Below are positions 5,771-13,889 of a DNA stretch of 64,000 nt, piece by piece. Made by a program: the position numbers and the translations under genes. Numbering within the stretch: the stretch's first letter is position 1; each line of letters starts with the position of its first letter. Location of the stretch: the NCBI GenBank assembly GCA_023393235.1, contig JAEWMH010000119.1, positions 1 to 64,000 on the forward strand. The letters are read 5' to 3'. The notes beneath the pieces are model-generated. The model ran no database searches and had not been told where the DNA came from. It saw nothing but the letters and a program-made list of their open reading frames with translations. Source of the stretch: Bacillota bacterium. GTDB taxonomy: Bacteria > Bacillota > Bacilli > Paenibacillales > NBRC-103111.

Positions 5771-7534
5771 ATGGCGACTTCGAACATTATTGTGGTCGGC
5801 GGCGGTTTGGCCGGTCTGATGGCAACGATTAAAGCCGCGGAAGCCGGCGTTCATGTAGATCTGTTTTCCCTGGTTCCCGTTAAGCGCTCCCATTCGGTGT
5901 GTGCTCAAGGGGGGATTAACGGGGCCGTCAATACCAAGGGGGAAGGGGATTCCCCGTGGGAGCATTTTGACGATACGGTGTACGGCGGGGACTTCCTGGC
6001 CAACCAGCCTCCGGTCAAAGCCATGTGCGAGGCGGCACCGGGCATTATCCATCTGATGGACCGGATGGGGGTTATGTTTAACCGGACTCCGGAGGGTTTT
6101 CTCGATTTCCGGCGTTTCGGCGGCACCAAGTACCACCGCACTGCCTTTGCGGGAGCGACTACCGGCCAGCAGCTGCTGTATGCCTTGGATGAGCAGGCCC
6201 GGCGCCAGGAGGAAGCGGGGCTTGTAACCAAATACGAGCATTGGGAGTTCCTGTCCGCTGTTCTTGACGATGAAGGAGTGTGCCGTGGCATAACGGCCCA
6301 GAACCTGCGCAGCATGGAGATTGAGGTGTTCAAGGCGGATGCCGTCATCCTGGCTACAGGCGGACCAGGTATCGTGTTCGGGAAAACCACCAATTCGGTG
6401 ATTAACACCGGCACGGCCGCCTCAGCTGTTTACCAGCAAGGGGTCCATTTTGCCAACGGCGAATTTATCCAGATTCACCCCACGGCTATTCCCGGGGATG
6501 ACAAACTTCGGCTGATGAGTGAATCCGCCCGGGGCGAAGGCGGCCGGATCTGGACCTACAAGGACGGCAAACCCTGGTACTTCCTGGAGGAAAAATATCC
6601 CGCCTACGGCAATCTGGTGCCCCGGGATATTGCCACCCGTGAGATATTCCACGTTTGTGTGGATTTGAAGCTGGGGATCAACGGGGAGAATATGGTTTAT
6701 CTGGACCTGTCCCACAAGAATCCCCGGGAGCTGGACATCAAGCTGGGCGGCATTATCGAAATCTATGAGAAATTTATGGGTGAGGATCCGCGGAAGATTC
6801 CCATGAAAATCTTCCCTGCTGTCCACTATTCCATGGGCGGACTGTGGTGCGATTATAATCAAATGACCAATATCCCCGGGCTGTTCGCCGCAGGGGAATG
6901 TGAATACCAGTACCACGGCGCCAACCGGCTGGGAGCCAATTCCCTCCTGTCCTCGATTTTTGGCGGGATGGTGGCGGGGCCGAAGGCCATTGAATACGTC
7001 CGCGGGCTTGACAAGCATGCGGAGGATATTTCTTCCACCGTATTTGAGCGGGAGGCCCGGAAGCGGGTAGACCAATATGAGGGCCTGCTCAAGAAGGACG
7101 GCAATGAAAATCCCTATGTCCTGCACAAGGAGCTGGGGGACTGGATGACCAACAATATGACGGTGGTGCGAGTGAACAAACGCCTGGAGGAAACCATCGT
7201 TAAGATCAAGGAACTGAAGGAGCGTTATGCCCGGGTCAATGTGAACGATACCTCCCGCTGGAGCAACCAGGGGGTGGCCTTCACAAGGCAGCTGTGGAAT
7301 ATGCTGGAGCTGGCGGATGCCATGACGCTGGGAGCGCTGCTCCGGGATGAAAGCCGCGGCGCCCATTACAAGCCTGATTTTCCGGACCGTAACGACGAGC
7401 AATTCCTGAAAACCACCATCGCCACCCATCATCCCGACGGGCCGAAGATCACCTATGAGGCTGTGGACACCTCGCTGATTACACCGCGGAAGCGGGACTA
7501 TACCACCGACAAGAAAAAGAAGGGGGCGCAATGA
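5771..7534 (+). CDS. sdhA: succinate dehydrogenase flavoprotein subunit
   Basis: A 587-residue protein of usual length. The FAD-binding motif GGGLAGLMA is at about residues 11-19, and the HSVCAQGGINGA stretch around residue 41 carries the histidine that in this family holds FAD covalently. The substrate site shows HPTAIPG, SESARGEGG and HYSMGG. The enzyme oxidises succinate to fumarate in the TCA cycle at the inner face of the membrane. The ribosome site TTAGGAGGGG precedes the ATG. It overlaps sdhB by 4 bp (ATGA), which implies coupled translation. Confidence 0.97.
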   Translation: MATSNIIVVGGGLAGLMATIKAAEAGVHVDLFSLVPVKRSHSVCAQGGINGAVNTKGEGDSPWEHFDDTVYGGDFLANQPPVKAMCEAAPGIIHLMDRMGVMFNRTPEGFLDFRRFGGTKYHRTAFAGATTGQQLLYALDEQARRQEEAGLVTKYEHWEFLSAVLDDEGVCRGITAQNLRSMEIEVFKADAVILATGGPGIVFGKTTNSVINTGTAASAVYQQGVHFANGEFIQIHPTAIPGDDKLRLMSESARGEGGRIWTYKDGKPWYFLEEKYPAYGNLVPRDIATREIFHVCVDLKLGINGENMVYLDLSHKNPRELDIKLGGIIEIYEKFMGEDPRKIPMKIFPAVHYSMGGLWCDYNQMTNIPGLFAAGECEYQYHGANRLGANSLLSSIFGGMVAGPKAIEYVRGLDKHAEDISSTVFEREARKRVDQYEGLLKKDGNENPYVLHKELGDWMTNNMTVVRVNKRLEETIVKIKELKERYARVNVNDTSRWSNQGVAFTRQLWNMLELADAMTLGALLRDESRGAHYKPDFPDRNDEQFLKTTIATHHPDGPKITYEAVDTSLITPRKRDYTTDKKKKGAQ

Positions 7535-8298
7535 CTATGGCTGAAGCAGCGGCAAAACGCTCCATCAAATTCATCGTCACCCGGCAGGACAGCTCGGACA
7601 GCAAGCCGTATACGGAGGAGTTCCAGATTCCGTACCGACCCAATATGAATGTGATTACGGCGCTTATGGAAATCCAGCGGAATCCCGTAAACGCGGAAGG
7701 AGGTTCAACCTCTGCCGTTTGTTGGGAGTCCAACTGTCTGGAGGAGGTCTGCGGCGCCTGCTCCATGGTCATTAACGGCAAACCCCGGCAGGCGTGCACC
7801 GCCTTGGTGGATCACCTGGAGGAGCCGATCCGGGTTGCGCCTATGTCCACCTTCCCGGTGGTCCGGGACCTGGTTATTGACCGGGGGCGGATGTTCAAGG
7901 CGCTGAAGAAGGTGAAGGCGTGGATTCCCATTGACGGCACCTATGATCTCGGGCCTGGACCGCGGATGGCGGAATCCAAACGCCAGTGGGCCTATGAGCT
8001 GTCCAAATGTATGACCTGCGGCGTTTGTCTGGAGGCCTGTCCCAATGTCAACGACAAAACGGACTTTATCGGGCCTGCCGCTATTTCCCAGGTGCGTCTG
8101 TTCAATGCCCATCCCACCGGGGAAATGAACAAGGAGGAACGCCTGGACGCTCTGATGACCGACGGCGGCATCGAGGGCTGCGGCAATTCCCAGAACTGCG
8201 TGCGCTCCTGCCCGAAGGGTATTCCGCTGACCACCTCCATCGGCGCCATGAATGCGGATACCACCAAACGTCTGTTCAAAAAGTGGCTGGGGATGTAA
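7531..8298 (+). CDS. sdhB: succinate dehydrogenase iron-sulfur subunit
   Basis: A 255-residue protein. An N-terminal ferredoxin fold holds the [2Fe-2S] cysteines (CWESNCLEEVCGAC, then a further C), and the C-terminal domain holds CMTCGVCLEACPN and CGNSQNCVRSCPKG for the [4Fe-4S] and [3Fe-4S] clusters. It passes electrons from the flavin to the SdhC hemes. The start overlaps the sdhA stop; an alternative ATG two codons later is possible. Last gene of the operon; the hairpin repeat at 8320 and a weak terminator follow. Confidence 0.96.
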   Translation: MTMAEAAAKRSIKFIVTRQDSSDSKPYTEEFQIPYRPNMNVITALMEIQRNPVNAEGGSTSAVCWESNCLEEVCGACSMVINGKPRQACTALVDHLEEPIRVAPMSTFPVVRDLVIDRGRMFKALKKVKAWIPIDGTYDLGPGPRMAESKRQWAYELSKCMTCGVCLEACPNVNDKTDFIGPAAISQVRLFNAHPTGEMNKEERLDALMTDGGIEGCGNSQNCVRSCPKGIPLTTSIGAMNADTTKRLFKKWLGM

Positions 8299-8319
8299 AG
8301 CGGTTCCCCAATCAACATG

Positions 8320-8370
8320 CCCCCAAAAGTGAAGCGAAGTTCTGTAGCCTAGTCCGAATACTTTTGGGGG
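8320..8370. repeat. 51-bp terminal-inverted-repeat hairpin element, copy 1
   Basis: It begins CCCCCAAAAGTGAAG and ends ACTTTTGGGGG, so the ends pair over about 11 bp. On the opposite strand it matches the two copies at 40332 and 40400 with identical length. It is flanked by a 17-bp direct repeat, CCCCAATCAACATGCCC at 8306 and CCCCGATCAACATGCCC at 8374, whose 68-bp offset equals the period of the tandem pair at 40332. It follows sdhB and could also act as an mRNA 3'-end hairpin. Confidence 0.8.
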
Positions 8371-8416
8371 AGCCCCCGATCAACATGCCCATGCCCTCAG
8401 GAAACCGTTAACCTTC

Positions 8417-8468
8417 AAGCCTTGCCTAATGGCGGCCTTTTTCCCTAACGGGGAGGAAGGCTGCTTTT
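8417..8468 (+). terminator. possible terminator after sdhB
   Basis: AAGCCTT (8417-8423) can pair with the AAGGCT at 8457-8462 across a long loop, followed by GCTTTT. Weak, but it is the best candidate before the marR promoter. Confidence 0.4.
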
Positions 8469-8474
8469 CTGGTA

Positions 8475-8520
8475 TTGACCCACAATAGTTGTTTTACATA
8501 TAATTGTTTAAACAACTATT
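8475..8520 (+). promoter_or_regulatory. marR promoter with an overlapping palindromic operator
   Basis: TTGACC (8475-8480) and TATAAT (8499-8504) are 18 bp apart. AATAGTTGTTT (8484-8494) and AAACAACTATT (8510-8520) form a perfect 11-bp inverted repeat centred on the -10 box. This is the classic layout of a MarR autoregulatory operator. Confidence 0.75.
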
Positions 8521-8537
8521 TTGGAAGAGGGATTGAA

Positions 8538-9017
8538 TTGAAGGAATCATTGGATGATGTGAAGTGGGAGCTGAACCAATCGCTAGGCTTTGCATTAGGT
8601 ATCGCTTCCCGGCGGATGTCCCAGCTTTTTGGGCAGCGTCTGAAGGAGTATGGGATTAGTCCCGAACAATGGTCGGTGCTTCATTTGATTGCCGGGCAGG
8701 AGGGTCTGATCCAGAAGGAGATTGCCGAACGTTCCTGTAAGGATAAACCGACAGTGACCCGGATTCTGGATGTGCTGGAGGAGAAGGGGCTGATTTCCCG
8801 GAAGCCGGGGGAACAGGACCGGAGATCCTTCCGTCTGTATCCTACCGGTAAGGGCAGGGAGTTGGCACAGAACACAGAGCCGCTGGAGCGTGGAGTAAAC
8901 AGGGAGCTGGCGGATAGTTTAGGGAAAGAGGCGTATGACGCACTGTTAGCCCGGTTGAAGGAGATTATCCGTTTCGCCGATGCCCTCCTGGAGAAGGAAC
9001 AGGGGGGCAAGGAATGA
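8538..9017 (+). CDS. MarR-family transcriptional regulator
   Basis: A 159-residue protein with the MarR winged helix: the recognition region LIQKEIAERSCKDKPTVTRILDVLEEKGLISRKPGEQDRRSFRLYPTGKG includes the DRRS wing motif. I start it at the TTG at 8538, which has GGAAGAGGGA 7 bp upstream; the ATG further upstream at 8475 lies inside the promoter and cannot be used. It overlaps the following MFS gene by 4 bp. MarR proteins repress their own operon and are released by small phenolic or drug-like ligands. The operator over its own promoter supports this. Confidence 0.9.
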   Translation: MKESLDDVKWELNQSLGFALGIASRRMSQLFGQRLKEYGISPEQWSVLHLIAGQEGLIQKEIAERSCKDKPTVTRILDVLEEKGLISRKPGEQDRRSFRLYPTGKGRELAQNTEPLERGVNRELADSLGKEAYDALLARLKEIIRFADALLEKEQGGKE

Positions 9018-10312
9018 GCGGCAAACCTTTGTCCCAGCCGGGCGGTGACGAGCCATTATGGACCCGCTCCTTTATTGTTCTGACCATTAGCTATTTCCTG
9101 ATGTTCATGTGTCTCCAAATGCTGCTGTCCCCGTTTCCGTCCTACGTGAAGGACCGGTTCGCCCCGGGGGATGTGGCGCTCAGCCTGGTCACCAGCCTGT
9201 TTGCGCTGACGGCTATTGCGGCCCGCTTCGCCACAGCCGCCTTGATGAAGCGGATCAGCAAAACAGGGCTGCTTTATACCAGTCTTGGGATTTCCGTAGC
9301 GGCTACGCTGGCTTATCCGCTGGCAGATTCCTTGGGTTCGCTGCTGGCTTTACGTATGTTATTCGGGATCGGCTTCGGCATGGGCAGCACGGTGATGCCC
9401 ACCTTGGTGAGCCGGATTATCCCCACCCGCCGGATGGGGGAGGGCATCGGTTATTTTGGCCTGTCCACCAGCTTGGCCATGTCCTTTGGGCCAATGATCG
9501 GCCTGGCGCTTCTGGACGGCTTCGGCTTCGGCGTGTTGACCGTGTGGGGAGCGGTTGCGGCAGCGGCGGTTATTCCTCTATTGGCCATTACGCGGGCGGC
9601 GGGAGTATCTTCCCAGGCTGAATCAAGCAAAAGAAGCGCTGTGGAAGCTCAACGGGCAGCCGGCAATGCTTCCGGCGGTGTCCGGCAGAGGGAGGAGCCG
9701 CCTTCTACAGGGCTGGCCGGCAGGCTGTGGCTGCCGTTAACGCTGAATACGCTGCTGTCCGCCTGCTATGGAGGCATTCTGAGCTTTCTGGCATTGTACG
9801 GGCGGGACATCGGGTTGGCCAATATCGGCCTGTTTTTCCTGTTTAATGCCCTCACGGTGCTGGCCGTCCGTCCGGTTTCCGGCTGGCTTTATGATACGCG
9901 GGGACAGGGCGTGGTTTTGGTTCCAGCCGCTATGGTTCTGGTGGTAAGCCTCGGACTGCTGTCCTATACCCACTCCATGGTGATGCTTTTGGCCTCCGCT
10001 CTCCTGTTCGGATTGGGCTATGGCGCCGTCCAACCCACCGTCCAAGCTTGGATGCTGGGCGGATCCCCCCGGTCCAGCCATGGGTTGATCAACAGCCTGT
10101 TTTACAACAGCATTGATCTGGGGGTTGCCGTGGGCTCCATGGGCCTGGGAGTGGTGGCTGCGGCCACCAGCTATGCGGTGATGTACCGGTTTTCCGCAGG
10201 AATTATGCTTCTGTTTCTAGTGCTATATCTGGCGGTGGCCGTTGCCGGCGGCAGGCTGCGGAAGACACTTGGTGAAACGGAGCTTGCCGCGCCAGTCCGC
10301 ACAGAGCCATAA
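9014..10312 (+). CDS. MFS transporter, probable drug exporter
   Basis: A 432-residue protein with about twelve hydrophobic segments and a long hydrophilic loop (about residues 200-235) between the two halves. The motif GRxxD-like stretch is weak, but the overall pattern (SYFLMFMCLQMLLSPFPSYV at the start, GIGFGMGSTVMPTLVSRIIP in TM4-5) fits the major facilitator superfamily of sugar/drug transporters. It shares an operon with marR through an ATGA overlap, so induction by an exported compound is likely. The substrate is unknown. Confidence 0.85.
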   Translation: MSGKPLSQPGGDEPLWTRSFIVLTISYFLMFMCLQMLLSPFPSYVKDRFAPGDVALSLVTSLFALTAIAARFATAALMKRISKTGLLYTSLGISVAATLAYPLADSLGSLLALRMLFGIGFGMGSTVMPTLVSRIIPTRRMGEGIGYFGLSTSLAMSFGPMIGLALLDGFGFGVLTVWGAVAAAAVIPLLAITRAAGVSSQAESSKRSAVEAQRAAGNASGGVRQREEPPSTGLAGRLWLPLTLNTLLSACYGGILSFLALYGRDIGLANIGLFFLFNALTVLAVRPVSGWLYDTRGQGVVLVPAAMVLVVSLGLLSYTHSMVMLLASALLFGLGYGAVQPTVQAWMLGGSPRSSHGLINSLFYNSIDLGVAVGSMGLGVVAAATSYAVMYRFSAGIMLLFLVLYLAVAVAGGRLRKTLGETELAAPVRTEP

Positions 10313-10314
10313 AT

Positions 10315-10363
10315 AAAACCTCGCTTTCCATGGGAATATCCCGTTGGGAAAGCGAGGTTTTTC
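10315..10363. terminator. bidirectional terminator between MFS gene and helD
   Basis: AAAACCTCGCTTTCC at 10315 pairs with the matching GGAAAGCGAGGTTTT ending near 10361. A-run and T-run flank the stem, so it serves both converging genes. Confidence 0.85.
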
Positions 10364-10367
10364 GGTT

Positions 10368-12506
10368 TTATGAGTGTGTTGCCTCTTCATCAAGCAGCAG
10401 CGGTGATGGTTGACCCGTATACTGGAGCCGCAGATCATGCAGCGCCCGGGTACAGGCCACATACAATAGCTTGGCATCCCGGGGGGAAGCCTTGTAGCGG
10501 GTTTCATCCACATCCGTCACCAGCACGGCATCGAACTCGAAGCCTTTAGACAGATAGACAGGAAGCACGGAAAGTCCGCCGCCATAGGATTGCTGGGAGG
10601 CAGTAAGCAATGCAGGGGAAAAGCCTGCATTGACCAGCTCTTTGTGGATGGCGGCGCATTCCTTTTCAGTGCGACCAATAACGGCGATGGTGCCGTGTGC
10701 CTCCTCCGACAGCTCGCGGACAGCCTGCACAATAGCGGGCATCCGTTTGGCGGTCTGCTCCACCCGGACCTGCTCGCCGCTGCGGAAAACAGGGACAGCC
10801 GGGCTGACCGCTACTCCGCTGTGGGCGATAACTCCATTGGCAAACTGGATGATCTCCATAGTAGAGCGGTAGCTTCGGTTCAACTGGAAGGTTTCCGTTT
10901 CCTCCCCATCGAACAGTCCGGCGAACTCTTCCCAGCTATGGACACCCTTGTAATCATGGATACCCTGGGCCAGGTCGCCCAGTATGGTGAAGGAATGATT
11001 TTTGCTGTGCTGCTTCAGGACCAATACCTGGAGCGGGGAAAAATCCTGGGCTTCGTCGATTACAATATGGTCGAACCGGTCATTGCCGTGAATGCCGTAG
11101 AAGCGGTTATGAATATATAACAGGGCGGCTAAATCCTCCTGAAGCACCTCGCGTTTGGCCAGACGTTTCCTGGATTCCTCTGCCCGCTGCTCCGGAACCC
11201 ACTGTGGCCGGGTTTCCGGCTCGAACAGTCTCCGGTAGAAATCCAGTGCCGAGGGAGGGCTCCAGCTTTTCAGATAAGCCTTCAGTCTGGCGCCAGCCAG
11301 CTTTTTGCGGTCCTTACGGATCTTAGGGTCTCGTGTGGCTTCCAGCTCCATCTCCAGCCAACGTCTGATCCGGGCTTCCACCCGCTGCCGCCGTTTACCG
11401 ATGGGTTCATGGACAGTCTCTACATAGAACCAATGACGAATGGTTTTGCCTGGCAGCTGACGGGTTCCTTCCCAGGGAGTGAAATCCTGCAGGATGCAGT
11501 ATTCCTTTTCGTATACGTCCAGCTCCCGGCTGAGACGTTCTGCCAGCTCCTCGGAACCTTTCCATCTGCCAGAGGGAATCGGCTCTTCTGATTCTGCAGG
11601 GTTCCCGGTGGTATCTCGGTGCGGTGCAACCGCAAACCGCTTCTCCAGATCCTGGGCCTCGCTGCCCAGCTTGAGGTTGTCGTCCAGCCGTTCCAGCGCC
11701 CAATCGGCAAAGGTGGTTTGGGCGATGTCTCCCACCCCCAGCTCCGGAAGTACCCCGGAGATATAATCCAGGAACATCCGGTTAGGGGCAAAAATAATCA
11801 TCCGCTCCGCCTTCACCTGATCCCGGTACTGATAAAGCAGGAAGGCCAGCAGGTGCAGGGCCACGGTGGTTTTGCCGCTGCCCGCAACCCCTTGGATAAT
11901 CAGGGCTTTGTTTTTGGCGGCCCGGATGATTTTGTCCTGCTCCGCCTGGATGGTGGAGACGATATCCCGGAGCTTGTTATCCTTGTTCTCTCCCAGACGG
12001 TACAGGAGGAACTCATCCGTCACTGCACCTTGGCTGCTGCCCCGCAGGTAACTGTCCGTCACCCGCTGGAGAATCTGCTTGCGGATGACCAGGTTCCGTT
12101 TCAGGTAAACCAGCCCCTCCACCAGCCCGTCCGGGGAATCGTATTCCGCCGGCCCGTCGCCGCCTGTGAAGGAATAGAAAAGACTGGCTACAGGAGCCCG
12201 CCAGTCTATGACCAGCGGATGGCCGCCGATCCGGTCCTCTACTCCCGCCTTGCCGATGTAGAGGGGAGTCGGGGCGCTATGTCCGGCCTCCTGAAAGTCC
12301 AGTCTTCCGAAGTAGGGCTCCGGCAGGGCGACTGCCAGCTTGCGCCGGGTTTCTTCCCGGAGTCCCTCCAGAACCTGCTCGGTAAAATCACTCCCGTTAT
12401 AGCGGGACATGGCGTTTAATTCATCCAGTTGCCGGCTGATGATCCGTCCGGCCTCCTCCAACCGGAGGAGCTCTTCTTGATAGGCACTTTGAATGTCGGT
12501 ATCCAT
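10368..12506 (-). CDS. helD: HelD-type RNA polymerase recycling ATPase (first copy)
   Basis: A 712-residue UvrD/Rep-like superfamily 1 protein. The N-terminal charged coiled-coil (about 1-35 and 45-60) matches the arm that HelD inserts into the RNA polymerase secondary channel. Walker A is GVAGSGKT (206-213), the Walker B/motif II is VIDEAQDFSPLQ, motif III LGDLAQGI and later motifs QLNRSYRSTMEI and VLPVYLSKGFEFDAVLV follow. HelD uses ATP to strip nucleic acid from stalled RNA polymerase. The ribosome site TTAGGAGGTAA precedes the ATG. The window contains a second, diverged copy at 21599, so the two probably differ in regulation or partner. Confidence 0.9.
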   Translation of the reverse strand: MDTDIQSAYQEELLRLEEAGRIISRQLDELNAMSRYNGSDFTEQVLEGLREETRRKLAVALPEPYFGRLDFQEAGHSAPTPLYIGKAGVEDRIGGHPLVIDWRAPVASLFYSFTGGDGPAEYDSPDGLVEGLVYLKRNLVIRKQILQRVTDSYLRGSSQGAVTDEFLLYRLGENKDNKLRDIVSTIQAEQDKIIRAAKNKALIIQGVAGSGKTTVALHLLAFLLYQYRDQVKAERMIIFAPNRMFLDYISGVLPELGVGDIAQTTFADWALERLDDNLKLGSEAQDLEKRFAVAPHRDTTGNPAESEEPIPSGRWKGSEELAERLSRELDVYEKEYCILQDFTPWEGTRQLPGKTIRHWFYVETVHEPIGKRRQRVEARIRRWLEMELEATRDPKIRKDRKKLAGARLKAYLKSWSPPSALDFYRRLFEPETRPQWVPEQRAEESRKRLAKREVLQEDLAALLYIHNRFYGIHGNDRFDHIVIDEAQDFSPLQVLVLKQHSKNHSFTILGDLAQGIHDYKGVHSWEEFAGLFDGEETETFQLNRSYRSTMEIIQFANGVIAHSGVAVSPAVPVFRSGEQVRVEQTAKRMPAIVQAVRELSEEAHGTIAVIGRTEKECAAIHKELVNAGFSPALLTASQQSYGGGLSVLPVYLSKGFEFDAVLVTDVDETRYKASPRDAKLLYVACTRALHDLRLQYTGQPSPLLLDEEATHS

Positions 12507-12666
12507 ATTCAGTTACCTCCTAAGGTATTTACGCCAGTATAAACCGGCATCGTAAGCATAAGCTAAGGTTTTACCTTATATTTTAGGCCGATAAAGCGGA
12601 ACTGTAAGAATATCACAAATGGAGAGGTGGCGCAACCGTTTGATGGAAATCCAGCCAGGTCTATCA

Positions 12667-12695
12667 TTGACGCCAACTCTTAATTAGGCTAAAAT
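12667..12695 (+). promoter_or_regulatory. lacI-ugl promoter
   Basis: TTGACG and TAAAAT are separated by exactly 17 bp, a good sigma-A promoter 83 bp before the lacI start. Confidence 0.65.
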
Positions 12696-12710
12696 AAACT
12701 CGAAGCATTA

Positions 12711-12746
12711 TTTAAACGTTTCAACTAATCAAGTAAACGTATTCAA
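12711..12746 (+). promoter_or_regulatory. two LacI-type operators
   Basis: TTTAAACGTTTCAA (12711-12724) has the perfect AAACGTTT core of LacI/GalR operators, and AAGTAAACGTATTCAA (12731-12746) is a second related site 20 bp on. Both lie just after the promoter, so they are expected to block the transcript when the regulator is bound. Confidence 0.65.
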
Positions 12747-12777
12747 GCTGTAACCCGATAACCGGAGGTGCACGGCC

Positions 12778-13830
12778 CTGAAAAACAAACAGATTACGAT
12801 CATCGACGTGGCTAGGGCCGCTGGTGTCTCCATCGCCACTGTTTCCAATGTGCTGAACCGGCGGAATGTGCCCCTGGCGGAGGAAACCATCCGCAAGGTG
12901 GAGGACGCGGTGCAGCTGCTTGGCTACCGCCGCAATGAGATGGCGGCCAGCCTCAGCCGCAAAAAAACCTATGAGCTGGGCCTGGTTTTGCCCCATTTTA
13001 ACGGTTATTTTGCGGATTTTGCCCATGCCATGCAGGATGTGGTCCATCAATTCGGCTACCATCTGTCCGTATACTCCTCCACCGGGAAACCGGAGCTGGA
13101 GAAGCGGCATATGGAAACACTTCTGCGCCGCCGGGTCGACGGACTGTTTTGCCACGGCTTGGCCATGAATCCGGAGACCACCCGCAAGTTTGTCGGCGAA
13201 GGCACACCGATGGTGCTGTTTAACGCTTATAACTGGCCGGAGAACGTGGCGCTGGGTGCCGTTAATCTGGATTTTGCCGGAGGGGCGGAGAAGGCGGTGC
13301 TGCATCTGGCGGAGAGAGGCTGCAGGCAATTGTTCTATATCAGCCGCGTAAGAGCCCGGACTACCAACCAGCAGCGGCTTATCGGCTTTCAGCGTGGTGT
13401 GGAGGGCTGCGGAATTCCACATCGGATCATTCCAACTCAAGGCATGTATGAGGACGAGATTTTCGAATCTATTGAAGACGTAGTGAAACAAGGTGAACCT
13501 TTGGGTATTCTCGCCTTTGACGACGGCGACGCGTTTATGCTGATCTCCCGGTTGCAGGCCCGCGGCTACGATATTCCCGGTCAGATCAAGGTTGTGGGCA
13601 TCAATAATCAATCCGTAGCCCAGCATAACTGGCCCTCCATCACCAGTCTGGATATCGATCTGGACAATCAGGTTTCCCATGCGGTATGTATGCTGCTTCA
13701 GCATTTGGAGGAAGGTGCGGCGCTGCGGAATATTTCTCTGGAGCGTTTTGAAACGGTGAAACCAACCGGCAGTCCGGCCCATGAGATTCATATTCCCATG
13801 CGGCTGATTCCCCGGATGTCCACCGAATAA
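12778..13830 (+). CDS. LacI-family transcriptional regulator of the GH88 operon
   Basis: A 350-residue protein. The DNA-binding helix-turn-helix (TIIDVARAAGVSIATVSNVLN) is followed by a periplasmic-binding-protein-like sugar domain (about 65-340). The best start is a CTG at 12778, giving LKNKQITIIDVARAAG, because the AGGAGGT-like site CCGGAGGTG is 8 bp upstream and the full HTH is included. The GTG at 12808 would cut into the HTH. CTG starts are rare. It is followed 59 bp later by the GH88 gene and preceded by two operators, so it most likely represses both genes until an unsaturated uronate or oligosaccharide is present. Confidence 0.87.
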   Translation: MKNKQITIIDVARAAGVSIATVSNVLNRRNVPLAEETIRKVEDAVQLLGYRRNEMAASLSRKKTYELGLVLPHFNGYFADFAHAMQDVVHQFGYHLSVYSSTGKPELEKRHMETLLRRRVDGLFCHGLAMNPETTRKFVGEGTPMVLFNAYNWPENVALGAVNLDFAGGAEKAVLHLAERGCRQLFYISRVRARTTNQQRLIGFQRGVEGCGIPHRIIPTQGMYEDEIFESIEDVVKQGEPLGILAFDDGDAFMLISRLQARGYDIPGQIKVVGINNQSVAQHNWPSITSLDIDLDNQVSHAVCMLLQHLEEGAALRNISLERFETVKPTGSPAHEIHIPMRLIPRMSTE

Positions 13831-13889
13831 CCTATTCCGGCTTGAAGACGCACTTTTATACATGTACCCCAAAATAGGAGATGAGCAGA

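Noticed and set aside
6422..7531. Long open frame antisense to sdhA (369 codons)
   Set aside because: It is the mirror of a strongly conserved gene, has no family signature and no ribosome site. The same holds for antisense frames at 12721-13935, 13998-14996, 34931-36337, 38835-39779, 42837-44222 and 45781-46803, which arise from codon bias in GC-rich genes.
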